Source: Verrucomicrobiota bacterium
GTDB taxonomy: Bacteria > Verrucomicrobiota > Verrucomicrobiia > Limisphaerales > JACPZS01
Assembly: GCA_016195385.1 (NCBI GenBank)
Contig: JACPZS010000057.1
Location: forward strand, 1-64,000
Direction of reading: 5' to 3'
Length of the DNA stretch: 64,000 bases
In this document: piece by piece, positions 26,274 to 35,652 of the stretch
Numbering within the stretch: position 1 is the stretch's first letter
Layout: every line of letters starts with the position of its first letter
Position numbers and translations under genes: made by a program
Notes under the pieces: generated by a model
What the model saw: only the letters and a program-made list of their open reading frames with translations
The model's database searches: none
What the model was told of the DNA's origin: nothing

Positions 26274-29200
26274 ATGAACCCGCTATACTCCAAACATCTC
26301 CTGCTCGTCGTCGGGCTGTTGCCATGCCTCCCAGTTGGAGGCCTGCTGTTCGCGCAAATTCCGAAACCCACCGACGCGCCGAAGGCGAAGACGCCGGAGC
26401 AAAGCGCGGCGGCGTTCAAATTACCGGACGGCTTCCGCATGGAAGTCGTCGCGAGCGAACCGCTCATCGCGTCGCCGTCAGCGGTGTGCTGGGATGAGCG
26501 CGGGCGGATGTTCGTGAGCGAACTCCACGGCTACAATCTCGCCGGGCAGCTCGACATTGAAGAACTCAACCAGACCGGGAAACTCGACACGCAGGTGCGC
26601 CGCGTGCAGGCGGACGAGAAGTTCAAGCAGGCGGCCCAGCGCGGCACCTACGGCGTGGTGAAGTTGCTCCGCGACACCAACGGCGACGGGCGCATGGACG
26701 TGGCGGACGTGTGGGCCACGAATCTGCCGCCGGCCTATGGACTCGTGCCGGCGCGCGGCGGCGTCATCGTGGCGTGTGCGCCGGACATCGTGTTCCTCGC
26801 CGACCGCGACGGCGATGGCGTGGCCGAAGTGCGCGAGAAACTGTTCACCGGCTTTCCCACCGGCGAACTGGAGCGCGGCATCAATGCGCCGCAATGGGGT
26901 GGCGACGGCTGGATTTATTTCGGTCGCGGCTGGGGCGGTGGGAAAATCACCGGGCCGCATCTGCCCGCGCCGGTGCAGTTGCCCGGATCGGACTTCCGCA
27001 TTCGCGCGGACGGCAGCGCCATTGAACCCGTCACCGGCAGCACACACACGTTCGGCTTCGCGATGACGGAGACTGGCGACCGCTTCACGGTGACGACGAC
27101 CGTTCCCGGCATCTACATCGCGCCGTTGCCGTGGCGTTATCTCTCGCGTAATCCCGATGCGGCCACGCCGTCGCTCGAAGCCGCCACCGGCGACCGCCGC
27201 GCCTATTCAATCTCGAAGCCGCATCCGTGGCGGCAGAAACGCGCCGATGATCCGGCCTATTTCAAATACTACAACTCGCGCTACGGTGCGGCGGAGAGCG
27301 AAGCCGACGGCTGGTTCACCGCCGCGTGCGGGCCGATGATTTATCAGGACCGCGCGTTGCCGGGATTGCACGGGCAATACTTCGTTTGCGAACCGTCGGG
27401 CAATCTCATCCACCGCGCGCTGGTCGAAACGGACGGCCCGGCGCTGAAACTCCGCCGCGCGCCGGGCGAGGAGAAATCCGAGTTCGCAGCGACCAGCGAC
27501 CAGTGGAGCCATCCGATGAACCTCACCCATGGACCGGACGGCTCGATCTGGGTCACCGACTACTACCGCGAAATCATCGAGGACTACTCGGCCATCCCGC
27601 GCCATCTCCAGCAGCAATATGGCGTCTATGCCGGCCACGACCGCGGTCGAATCTACCGCCTCACGCACAGGGACGCGCCGCGCCCGCCGTCGCCCGACCT
27701 GAGCCGGCTCGGCGGAAAGGCGCTCGCCCGCGAATGTGCCAGCCCGCTGTTCTGGCGGCGGCAAACCGCGCAACGGCTCCTCGTCGAACGCGGAGAAAAG
27801 TCCGCCGCGCCGTCACTGCGCCGATGGCTCGCTGACAAGAGCGCTGCCCCTTCCACCATCATCACCGCGCTCCGCACGCTCGACCAACTCGGCGCGCTCA
27901 CGCCGCGCGACGTTCAGCCCTTCCTCACCCACGGAGACGCCGCCGTGCGCGTTCACGCGCTGCAACTCGGCGACCGTTGGTTCGGCAAGGACGAGGGCAA
28001 CGCCCTGCTCGACGCCGCGTTGATGGCCGCGCCCGCCGAGCAAAATCCCCGAGTGCAAATTCAGTTTGCCCTGAGCCTCGGCGAGGCCCGCGACTCGCGC
28101 GCCTTCGCCCTGCTCGCGAGCTTCGCGCGCTTGAAACTGGCCGTGCGCTGGATGGACGCGGCGTTGTTGTCGTCGCTGCACGGACGCGGCACGGAGATGC
28201 TTGCCGAACTGCTTCGCGAAGCCGGCGGCTCCGCCAGGTTCCTCGCGCCGCTCGCGCAATCCATCGCCGCGCGCCGCGATGAACCCGAACTCGCCCGCGC
28301 GTTCACCCTCACCGCCACCGCGAAACCGGACACCCAGGCCGCCGTGCTCAACGCCCTCGTCAAGGGCCGCAAGAACGCGCCCCGCAAACCGCTCGCCGAC
28401 AAATCCGCTCGCGCGTCCCTTGCCTCACTCGCCGCAAGTCCAAGTTCCGAAGTTCGCAAAGCCACGCGCGCACTCGAAGACACCTTCATCGCCACCGTCG
28501 CCGATGACGAGGCGCTGGTGCCTGCCGGCAAACTGCCCGCCGCCGAAACCATCAGCGACGAGGCGTTCCGCAAATTTGTCGCCGCGCTCGCCGCTCCACG
28601 CGACCTCAAGCGCGGCCACGAATTGTTCACGCAAGCGTGCGCGACCTGTCATCGCATTGGCACCGAGGGCCACGACGTCGGCCCCGATCTGCTCGGACAA
28701 CTCGGCATGGCGGAGGACTCATTGCTGAAAGACATCCTCATGCCGAACGAACGCATCCGCCCCGGCTACGAAACGACACTGGTGCAAACATCCGACGGCA
28801 GCGCCATCACCGGCATCCTGAAGGACGACGGCGCGACGAGCCTGACGCTGGCCCTGCCGAACGGCGTCGAGCAGGTGCTGCTGCGCAAAGACGTGACCGG
28901 CGTGCGCCGGCTCGCCGCTTCGCTCATGCCGTCCTTCGCCGAAGGACTCACCCCCGCCGACGTGGCGAACGTGCTCGCTTGGTTGCGCAGCAATCTGGGC
29001 GCGGGCGCGCCGAAGCAGGCGCAGGGCTACTTGGAATTCCGCCTCTACACCGTCACGTCGAACAAGATGGAAGGCGTGCTCGAACGATTCCGCGACACGG
29101 TGGAGCCGGTGCGTCGCCGGCACGGCATCAAGACGCTCGGCTACTGGAGCGCGCCGGGCACGACAAACGGTGGGACGTTCGCGTATCTGATGGCGGCGGC

Positions 29201-29705
29201 GAGCCAGGAGGAGTTGCAGACGCAGGAGAAGGCGTTCGGCGCGGACGAGGACTTCAAGAAGGGATACGCGGCCTCGAATCAGAAACACGGCAAGACGGTG
29301 GATTCGATTGTGGCGCTGCCGCTCGGCGTGGATGCGACGGCGCAGTTCGATTTTGCCGCCAGCCCGAAGCCGCGCGCGTTCGATCTGCGCGTCTATTCGG
29401 TGCTGCCCGGCAAGCTCGACGCCTTTCGTGCCCGCTGGCGCGATTACGCCATACCAATTTACGAACGTCACGGGCTGCACAGTCTCGGCTGGTGGGTCGT
29501 GGAGAAGAAGGACGCGGCAGGGAACGAACAGTTCGTCTGTCTGCTGGCGGCTGAAAGCATCACGGCGATTCAGAAATCCATTGGCGGATTCCATCAGGAT
29601 GCCGAGTGGCAGCGTGTGGAGAAGGAAACCGAGCGCGACGGCAAACTGCGCAGCGACGTCGAGGCATTCAAACTCACTCCAACGGATTTTTCGGCCCTGA
29701 AGTGA
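26274..29705 (+). CDS. PVC-type membrane-bound dehydrogenase with CxxCH heme domain and two NIPSNAP domains
   Basis: Exported protein of 1,143 residues from ATG 26274 with an N-terminal signal (LLLVVGLLPCLPVGGLLFA). Order: a PVC-type six/seven-bladed dehydrogenase propeller (FKLPDGFRMEVVASEPLIASP ... MTETGDRFTVTTT ... GSIWVTDYYREIIEDY, about 45-485); HEAT-like alpha repeats (500-760); a cytochrome c domain with CATCH near 790 and the following LLGQLGMAEDSLLKDILMPN; then two NIPSNAP-type ferredoxin-fold repeats (EFRLYTVTSNKMEGVLERF and DLRVYSVLPGKLDAFRARW) to the end. The first three parts are a known Verrucomicrobia/Planctomycetes architecture; the NIPSNAP pair is an unusual addition. The substrate is unknown. 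Confidence 0.85.
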   Translation: MNPLYSKHLLLVVGLLPCLPVGGLLFAQIPKPTDAPKAKTPEQSAAAFKLPDGFRMEVVASEPLIASPSAVCWDERGRMFVSELHGYNLAGQLDIEELNQTGKLDTQVRRVQADEKFKQAAQRGTYGVVKLLRDTNGDGRMDVADVWATNLPPAYGLVPARGGVIVACAPDIVFLADRDGDGVAEVREKLFTGFPTGELERGINAPQWGGDGWIYFGRGWGGGKITGPHLPAPVQLPGSDFRIRADGSAIEPVTGSTHTFGFAMTETGDRFTVTTTVPGIYIAPLPWRYLSRNPDAATPSLEAATGDRRAYSISKPHPWRQKRADDPAYFKYYNSRYGAAESEADGWFTAACGPMIYQDRALPGLHGQYFVCEPSGNLIHRALVETDGPALKLRRAPGEEKSEFAATSDQWSHPMNLTHGPDGSIWVTDYYREIIEDYSAIPRHLQQQYGVYAGHDRGRIYRLTHRDAPRPPSPDLSRLGGKALARECASPLFWRRQTAQRLLVERGEKSAAPSLRRWLADKSAAPSTIITALRTLDQLGALTPRDVQPFLTHGDAAVRVHALQLGDRWFGKDEGNALLDAALMAAPAEQNPRVQIQFALSLGEARDSRAFALLASFARLKLAVRWMDAALLSSLHGRGTEMLAELLREAGGSARFLAPLAQSIAARRDEPELARAFTLTATAKPDTQAAVLNALVKGRKNAPRKPLADKSARASLASLAASPSSEVRKATRALEDTFIATVADDEALVPAGKLPAAETISDEAFRKFVAALAAPRDLKRGHELFTQACATCHRIGTEGHDVGPDLLGQLGMAEDSLLKDILMPNERIRPGYETTLVQTSDGSAITGILKDDGATSLTLALPNGVEQVLLRKDVTGVRRLAASLMPSFAEGLTPADVANVLAWLRSNLGAGAPKQAQGYLEFRLYTVTSNKMEGVLERFRDTVEPVRRRHGIKTLGYWSAPGTTNGGTFAYLMAAASQEELQTQEKAFGADEDFKKGYAASNQKHGKTVDSIVALPLGVDATAQFDFAASPKPRAFDLRVYSVLPGKLDAFRARWRDYAIPIYERHGLHSLGWWVVEKKDAAGNEQFVCLLAAESITAIQKSIGGFHQDAEWQRVEKETERDGKLRSDVEAFKLTPTDFSALK

Positions 29706-30208
29706 AGCCACGGCGGAGAACCGAGTGTGAAAGAATCAATAAACTTCAGCAGCTTGTTCAGGAGCGCGCGGGTCATGTTCGGAAGTTCGCCGTGTTCTCC
29801 GCTCACGAATAAGCGAGAATCGACGTCAGCTCGTTGACCTGCGGGTCGTGCCCTTCTTCGTGATGAGTGACACGCCTTGATTCATCCAAAAGCGGAAGAT
29901 CGAGGACGTGCGAATGCATCATGTGAAGGGGGACAACGCGAAGGCCTTTGGCGTGTTCATCGAGAAACGCTTCACGCGTTTCAAGACGTGATGTGGATGC
30001 GCGTCGGCGACTGGAACCGCGGCGTGCGCTGCAACGGACGCGCCTTTCCCGAACTCAGCGAAAAGCGTGAAAAACGTGCTTGACCGCCGCCGGCGGAGGC
30101 GCAGTTTCGCTGGAAATGAACCCGACGCAAAGGCAATCCTCCCTGAACCGCGCAGCGTCAACAAAGCAACTTCCTATCAGTGCAGGGCACCCGATGTGCA
30201 AGTAGGAA
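29706..30208. other. Gap of 503 bases without a supportable gene
   Basis: All six frames are short or interrupted. A 68-codon frame at 29877-30083 has no recognisable motif, and no terminator or repeat stands out. It may contain remains of a decayed gene. Confidence 0.4.
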
Positions 30209-32977
30209 ATGGAAATGCCACGCGCTATGCTAAACGACACGATGAGGGTGGCATTGTTGGGATTCTGGCTGCTTCTGGTGTCGGCTGTGCTGCCGGTGAA
30301 CGCGGCCTTTGGCGGAACGGTGGTGGCATGGGGACGCAAAGCCGAGGGTGGAACTGCCGTTCCTGTCGGCTTGAGCGGCGTGACGGCCATTGCAGCGGGT
30401 AACGGTCACACTGTGGCCTTGAAGAGCGACGGCACGGTGGTGGCGTGGGGAAACAACACTTATGGTCAAACGAACGTGCCGGCTGGCCTGAGCGGAGTGA
30501 CGGCCATTGCGGCAGGTGGTCTTCATACTGTGGCTTTGAAGAGCGATGGGACAGTCGTGGCTTGGGGTTACAGTTCTGATGGTGAAACAAACGTTCCTTT
30601 CGGCTTGAGCGGTGTGAAAGCCATTGCAGGGGGTGATTATCACACTGTTGCCTTGAAGAACGATGGCACGGTGGTGACGTGGGGATACAACCTCTTTGGT
30701 CAAACAACCGGAACCCCTACTCCAACGTTCCCCTATATGGCCACTGCAAATCCCGTCACATTGAATGGGCAAACTTTGGGTGCAGTTACGGACATTGCGG
30801 CGGGTGCTTTCCACACCGTGGCGTTGAAGAGCGACGGCACAGTCGTGGCATGGGGAAACAATGGCTCTGGTCAGACGACCGTTCCCGCAAGCCTCACTGG
30901 AGTGACGGCCATTGCGGCGGGTGCTGATTACACCGTGGCCTTGAAGAACGATGGCACAGTGGTGGCATGGGGATTGAACGGCTATGGTCAAGCGACCGTT
31001 CCTGCCGGCTTAAGCGGGGTGATGACCATTGCAGCGGGTTATCTTCACACTGTGGCTTTGAAGAGCGACGGCACTGTGGTGGCGTGGGGGTACAACGGCG
31101 AGGGTCAAACGAATGTTCCGGCTGGCTTGAGCGGGGTAACGGCTATTGCGGCTGGCCAGTTTTACACCGTGGCACTCGTCGGTACGGCACCGCCTGTTGA
31201 TCCCACCATCATCACACAACCAGTGAGCCAGACTGTGAAAGCGGGGCAGAACGCGAGCTTCACCGTAACGGCCACCGGCACCGAACCGTTGAGCTATCAG
31301 TGGCGGTTCAATGGCGTGACTATTCCCAGTGCGACCAGCACCACGTTGACTTTGAATTCCGTCGGCGCGGGCAATTCGGGCGGCTATTCCGTCATCGTCT
31401 CCAATCCGTATGGTTCGAAAACCAGTGCGACTGCCACGCTGGCCGTATTGGCCAATCCAACCGGCGGTGTGCCGCCCACGCCGCCCACGTATTCTCCTCC
31501 CCCGGCGAAACAAACCGGCAAAGACAGCCTGATTCTCATCACGCATGGCTGGCAGCCGCTGGGTGGATATGAAGCTTGGACGGATAACACAGGTTGGGTG
31601 GACGACATGGCGAACGCCATTAGTCAAAATCTCGTCAGCCGTGGCTTCAACAACTGGCAGGTAAGTCCCTACAAGTGGTTGGTTGGAGCAACTGCAACCT
31701 TTCCCTGGCTTGCACAGGTTAGCGGATACAACGAAGGGGAGAAAGTGGGGCAAACCATCGTCAATCAAGGATTCACACACGTTCACCTCATCGGCCACAG
31801 CGCTGGAGCGGCCTTGGTTCAAGGCGCTTTGCAAACAATCAAGTCGAAGGCATCGACAACGGTTGTCCACACCACTTTTTTGGATCCCTATGTTGGCCCC
31901 GGCAACGATTGGCGCAGTGTGTATGGTCTGGGAGCAGACTGGGCCGACAGTTACTTTTCCATTGATTTGACTGGCTCCACCACCGAAGGAGCGCTTGGCG
32001 GGGCATTCAACGTGGATGTGACTTGGCTCGACCAGAACAAGACAGTGCAAGCGGTCTATTGTTCATCACCGTCTTCGACGCCCGCCACACTCACTCCGTG
32101 TTCGTATCAGGCTATCTCGTCGCATCCTTGGCCGCACGATTTCTACACCGCAACCGTGACAGGCAGCCTCGGCGGTACAGAAGGGCTTGGCTTTCCGTTA
32201 AGCAAGGAAGGCGGCGGCTGGGATAATCGGAGCACTTATCCGCGCGGGCTTGCGCCGCGAGTGCTGGGCAGCATGCCAATCTTGACGCAAGGCATATTTC
32301 CAGTGCGGTCGGATCCTTTGCTGGGTCTCAACACGTTGTTGTCGGCGAACAGCGGGAATGGAACCGTGCAGTTGACCGACAAGAGCTTCTCTTTTTTGAC
32401 CTTGCCGGCATTGGCTCCGCAGTCGCTGACGAAGAGCGCGAGGCTTGCTCAAATCGGGACGGCTGCATGGCTGTCAATCGGGGTGCCGGTCACGAACCAA
32501 GTCAACTTCGTGTCCTTCGACGCGCAGTTCACCAGCGAGGCGGGAGCGACGGGATTGCTCACGGTGTATTGGAACACAAACCAAATCGGCGTGGTGGATG
32601 AAAGTGTGACGCTGGCGGGATTGCACAGCTACACGTTCGCGCTCCCGGCGGTGTTTGAGGCGGGCCATTACGCGCTGGGGTTCGCCCTTGACCCGTTCAC
32701 CAATGTTGTTTCCAGCGTTACTGTCACGAATGTCGGCACCGGCTACGCCGGACTCACCAATCCCATCGCCTTGAGCGCGACGAATTCCGCGAGCAACGTA
32801 ACTCCCGTTCTCACTCTCACCGCTGATGCCGGCTTCAATTACTTGATTCAAGCCTCCACGAACTTGTTTGATTGGACGCCGTTCGCCGTGCTGCTGAACA
32901 CGAACGGCGCTGTGCAATTCACCGATCCGGCCATCACGAACTTGAGCCGCCGGTTTTACCGCGCTGTCGTGCCGTAA
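30209..32977 (+). CDS. Exported RCC1-repeat, Ig-domain and lipase-like alpha/beta-hydrolase fusion
   Basis: Protein of 922 residues; the start may instead be ATG 30215 or 30242, which leave the same signal peptide (VALLGFWLLLVSAVLPVNAAFG). Residues 35-330 are seven to eight RCC1-type blades of about 37 residues each (HTVALKSDGTVVAWGNN, then GVTAIAAG). Residues 333-420 form an Ig-like domain (ITQPVSQTVKAGQNASFTV ... SYQWRFNG). Residues 440-650 are an alpha/beta hydrolase with a GHSAG nucleophile elbow (HLIGHSAGAALVQ) and DSLILITHGW. The tail (NYLIQASTNLFDWTPF ... FYRAVVP) is the common verrucomicrobial C-terminus. A secreted lipase or esterase displayed by a propeller is inferred. Confidence 0.82.
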   Translation: MEMPRAMLNDTMRVALLGFWLLLVSAVLPVNAAFGGTVVAWGRKAEGGTAVPVGLSGVTAIAAGNGHTVALKSDGTVVAWGNNTYGQTNVPAGLSGVTAIAAGGLHTVALKSDGTVVAWGYSSDGETNVPFGLSGVKAIAGGDYHTVALKNDGTVVTWGYNLFGQTTGTPTPTFPYMATANPVTLNGQTLGAVTDIAAGAFHTVALKSDGTVVAWGNNGSGQTTVPASLTGVTAIAAGADYTVALKNDGTVVAWGLNGYGQATVPAGLSGVMTIAAGYLHTVALKSDGTVVAWGYNGEGQTNVPAGLSGVTAIAAGQFYTVALVGTAPPVDPTIITQPVSQTVKAGQNASFTVTATGTEPLSYQWRFNGVTIPSATSTTLTLNSVGAGNSGGYSVIVSNPYGSKTSATATLAVLANPTGGVPPTPPTYSPPPAKQTGKDSLILITHGWQPLGGYEAWTDNTGWVDDMANAISQNLVSRGFNNWQVSPYKWLVGATATFPWLAQVSGYNEGEKVGQTIVNQGFTHVHLIGHSAGAALVQGALQTIKSKASTTVVHTTFLDPYVGPGNDWRSVYGLGADWADSYFSIDLTGSTTEGALGGAFNVDVTWLDQNKTVQAVYCSSPSSTPATLTPCSYQAISSHPWPHDFYTATVTGSLGGTEGLGFPLSKEGGGWDNRSTYPRGLAPRVLGSMPILTQGIFPVRSDPLLGLNTLLSANSGNGTVQLTDKSFSFLTLPALAPQSLTKSARLAQIGTAAWLSIGVPVTNQVNFVSFDAQFTSEAGATGLLTVYWNTNQIGVVDESVTLAGLHSYTFALPAVFEAGHYALGFALDPFTNVVSSVTVTNVGTGYAGLTNPIALSATNSASNVTPVLTLTADAGFNYLIQASTNLFDWTPFAVLLNTNGAVQFTDPAITNLSRRFYRAVVP
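30340..31175 (+). repeat. Tandem RCC1-coding repeats
   Basis: The DNA encoding the RCC1 blades repeats about every 111 bases, with recurring gtggccttgaagagcgacgg and gtggcgtgggga blocks. The fourth unit is longer because of an insertion (TGTPTPTFPYMATANPVTL). Confidence 0.7.
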
Positions 32978-33005
32978 AGGGATCACCCATTAGCGCGCGG
33001 TCAAG

Positions 33006-33044
33006 TTGTGAAAAAGCATCGCTCTCAAACAGCCTTTTTCACAA
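33006..33044. terminator. Possible bidirectional terminator hairpin
   Basis: A perfect 11-base inverted repeat (ttgtgaaaaag / ctttttcacaa) with a 17-base loop lies between the convergent RCC1-lipase and mnmA genes. The A/T runs sit within the stem on both strands. Confidence 0.4.
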
Positions 33045-33151
33045 AGGTCCTCGTTGTCTCTGACCGATGCGGCGGCGTTCAAGACGCGATTCCTCCTGTC
33101 ATTTCAGGTGTCGATTCAGATGCACGAGCGAAGCCAAGTGCGTGACTTTGG

Positions 33152-34261
33152 CTACCGCGCGATCCATCCGCCGCCCACCACAACTTCGCCGTCGTAAAAG
33201 ACGCACGCTTGGCCCGGCGTGATCGCGCGCTGCGGTGTATGCAGTTTTACTTTGGCGGAACCGTTGGGGCCGGTGTGGATCGTCGCGGGAGTGCCGGGAT
33301 GATTGTAACGAATTTTCGCGGTGACTTGCAGTTCGGCGGGCGGTGCTTCGAAGGGGATCCAGTTGCAGCGCTCGACGTTGAGCTCATCGCGATCCAGCGC
33401 CGAGTCGTCGCCGACGATGACGCGGTTGGTCGCCGGGTCGAGGTCGATGACATAAAGCGGTTTCGGGGCGGAGATATGCAGCCCTTTGCGCTGGCCGATG
33501 GTGAAGAACTCGATGCCGTCGTGGTGACCCAATACGCGTCCGTGCAGATCGACGATCTCGCCTTGGTGTTTTTTCACCAGCCCGGCCTGGTCGAGAAACT
33601 TTCCGTAGTCTTTGTCCGGCACGAAACAGATTTCCATGCTCTCCTCTTTCTCGGCGGTCTTGAGCTGGGATTGCCGCGCGACGTCGCGCGTGTCGCTTTT
33701 CAGCAATTCACCGAGCGGCATCAGCGAGCGGGCGAGTTGATCCTGCTTGAGCGAAAAGAGGAAATAACTTTGATCCTTGCGCGGGTCACGGCCGCGCTTG
33801 AGCAACGTGCGCGAGCCATCGGCGTTTTTCTCAATGCGCGCGTAATGGCCGGTCGCGATGTATTCAGCGCCGAGCTGTCTGGCGCGGCTGATGAGCGTGC
33901 CGAACTTGAGCTTCTCGTTGCACATCACGCACGGGTTCGGCGTGCGGCCGGCTTTGTATTCCTCGGCGAAGTAACCGATGACTTGCTTCTGAAATTCGTC
34001 CGCCTCGTCCACGAGATAATACGGCACGCCGAGCTTGTGGCAGACGGCGCGGGCGTCGGTGACTGCTTGCGGGCCGCAGCATTTGTCCTCGGCGCGCGAC
34101 ACGCAATCCTGCGGCCAGAGCTTGAGCGTGATGCCGACCACGTCGTAGCCCTGCGCCTGCAAGAGTGCGACGGCGGCGGACGAATCCACGCCGCCACTCA
34201 TGCCGACCACCACGCGAATGTTTTTCTTTTCAGTCACCGGGGCGCGAAGATAGGCGTCCAC
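33152..34261 (-). CDS. mnmA: tRNA-specific 2-thiouridylase MnmA
   Basis: Cytoplasmic enzyme that makes 2-thiouridine at U34 of Lys, Glu and Gln tRNAs, using ATP and a persulfide carrier. It has 369 residues, the family size. The PP-loop is GMSGGVDSS (residues 19-27). The catalytic Cys of NPCVMCNEKLKFG is C111, and the partner Cys of EICFVPD is C212. Further family motifs are ATGHYARI, GRDPRKDQSYFL and FFTIGQRKGL. The gene stands alone and is convergent with the RCC1-lipase gene. Confidence 0.96.
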   Translation of the reverse strand: MDAYLRAPVTEKKNIRVVVGMSGGVDSSAAVALLQAQGYDVVGITLKLWPQDCVSRAEDKCCGPQAVTDARAVCHKLGVPYYLVDEADEFQKQVIGYFAEEYKAGRTPNPCVMCNEKLKFGTLISRARQLGAEYIATGHYARIEKNADGSRTLLKRGRDPRKDQSYFLFSLKQDQLARSLMPLGELLKSDTRDVARQSQLKTAEKEESMEICFVPDKDYGKFLDQAGLVKKHQGEIVDLHGRVLGHHDGIEFFTIGQRKGLHISAPKPLYVIDLDPATNRVIVGDDSALDRDELNVERCNWIPFEAPPAELQVTAKIRYNHPGTPATIHTGPNGSAKVKLHTPQRAITPGQACVFYDGEVVVGGGWIAR

Positions 34262-34407
34262 CAGCCGGCTGTAAAGATGGACTGAGTGTTTCGCGGTGAA
34301 CTTGACTTGCCGTTGTCAAACACCGGCCGGGATGCGCAAATTGCCGTCGAACTTGGCGGGCCTTTTCAGGGCAGATCTCTTGCGGCAGCTAAATTGCCCG
34401 GCGCGTT

Positions 34408-34473
34408 TTAGCGCACCTTGTCCATGAACATGATGGCCGCGAGCTTGCGTTGTTCGGTGTTGTTGGCCGGCAT
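34408..34473 (-). pseudogene. Remnant of an adenylate/guanylate cyclase N-terminus
   Basis: A 21-codon frame reads PANNTEQRKLAAIMFMDKVR after the ATG at 34473 and stops at TAA 34408. The segment RKLAAIMFTDMVGYSAL is the standard start of bacterial class III nucleotide cyclase domains, here with T-D-M-V changed to M-D-K-V and an immediate stop. It appears to be the 5' scrap of a lost gene. Nothing else is supported in the 295-base gap between mnmA and the deacetylase gene. Confidence 0.5.
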
Positions 34474-34556
34474 GAATTCTCTGCGTTTGCCGTGAAGCTA
34501 GTTAACTGATGGCGCCCAAGAAAGCAGAAAGGAGCGACACGGAACGCGCCAAGCCG

Positions 34557-35498
34557 CTACTCGCCGAAGAACGGAAAGAGTTTTTTCAGTTCCGCCTGAT
34601 CGGGCTGGCGGCCATATTCGCACGTCTCAAACGCTTCGGCGTGCTGAATTTTTTCGGCGGCGTCTTTGCCGTAGAAGTCGGCGAGTTTCGCGCGGAAGCG
34701 CGTGGCGATGTCGCGGTTGCGTTTGTCGAATCCGGCCCGCACCGCGCGCCGGCGCTCCTTTTGTTTCGCGGGATCGCCGGGCACGTCCTCAATGGAACCA
34801 TTGGCGCCGCCTTCGTAGAATTGTGATTCCAGCGCGTCGAGCGCATTGAGTTTCTTCTCGATCACGGAGTCGATGGACACCGCGACGTCGGGCTGGAACG
34901 GATTCGGTTTTTGAAAACGATCAGGATAATACATGAACACCGGATTTTTCTTGAGCGCCGGAACGTCGGGACAAAAAAACGGCACGGTGACCATGAAGGC
35001 AGCGTCCTGCACGAGCACGCCGGTGTAACGATGGTCGGGGTGATAATCATTCGGGCGCGGACTCAGCACGAGGTCGGCGTTCCATTCGCGAATCAGGCGC
35101 GTGAGCATGCGGCGGTTTTCCAGCGTCGGCTCCAGTTCACCATCGTGGATGTCGAGCGCGGCAGTCGCGATGCCGAGAATTTTCGCCGTCTCGATGATCT
35201 CGGTCCGACGGCGGTTCGCGAGCGGCCCGCCGGCTTCGCGCCAATGGCCGATGTCGCCGTTCGTCACCGAAACGAATTTCACGCGATGGCCTTTGGCGGC
35301 CCACATCGCCGCCACGCCGCCTGCCTGGATTTCGCAATCATCCGGATGCGCGCCAAAGCAGATGATGCGCAGCTTGGGGTCGTTGGAGATGGACGCGGCG
35401 GATGACGTCCGCGCGCCGAAACGCGCGGCGAGCAGAGCCAGCGCCGCGCCGCCAAGGAAGCGCCGGCGGTTAATTGAAGTAAAATGATGCGGAAACAT
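34557..35498 (-). CDS. Tat-exported PIG-L family deacetylase
   Basis: Zinc-dependent N-deacetylase fold, 313 residues. The N-terminus carries a twin-arginine signal (INRRRFLGGAALALLAA), so it is exported folded. The metal motif AHPDDCE is at about residues 50-56, with the later HPDH (NDYHPDHRYTG) completing the site. Family members deacetylate GlcNAc-linked lipids, mycothiol and bacillithiol precursors or free sugars. An exported form suggests action on glycans or envelope material; the substrate is unknown. Confidence 0.88.
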   Translation of the reverse strand: MFPHHFTSINRRRFLGGAALALLAARFGARTSSAASISNDPKLRIICFGAHPDDCEIQAGGVAAMWAAKGHRVKFVSVTNGDIGHWREAGGPLANRRRTEIIETAKILGIATAALDIHDGELEPTLENRRMLTRLIREWNADLVLSPRPNDYHPDHRYTGVLVQDAAFMVTVPFFCPDVPALKKNPVFMYYPDRFQKPNPFQPDVAVSIDSVIEKKLNALDALESQFYEGGANGSIEDVPGDPAKQKERRRAVRAGFDKRNRDIATRFRAKLADFYGKDAAEKIQHAEAFETCEYGRQPDQAELKKLFPFFGE

Positions 35499-35652
35499 AG
35501 GTGCCTTTCATGGTTGATGGTTGACTCCATTCATTTCAAGAACGGGAACAGGCGCAAGACTTCTTTTCGTTGACGGGGTGGACGCAATGGCGAATCTCTC
35601 CACAACTTTGCTCTGCATCCGTGTGGCGCGCTCATTCGTAGAGTTCGAAGAA

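Noticed and set aside
28719-29711. Minus-strand frame of 330 codons opposite the NIPSNAP region
   Set aside because: Shadow of the dehydrogenase fusion gene, with low-likelihood composition.
29877-30083. Small frame MIHPKAEDRGRANASCEGG...
   Set aside because: No family, no ribosome site, and the neighbourhood looks decayed.
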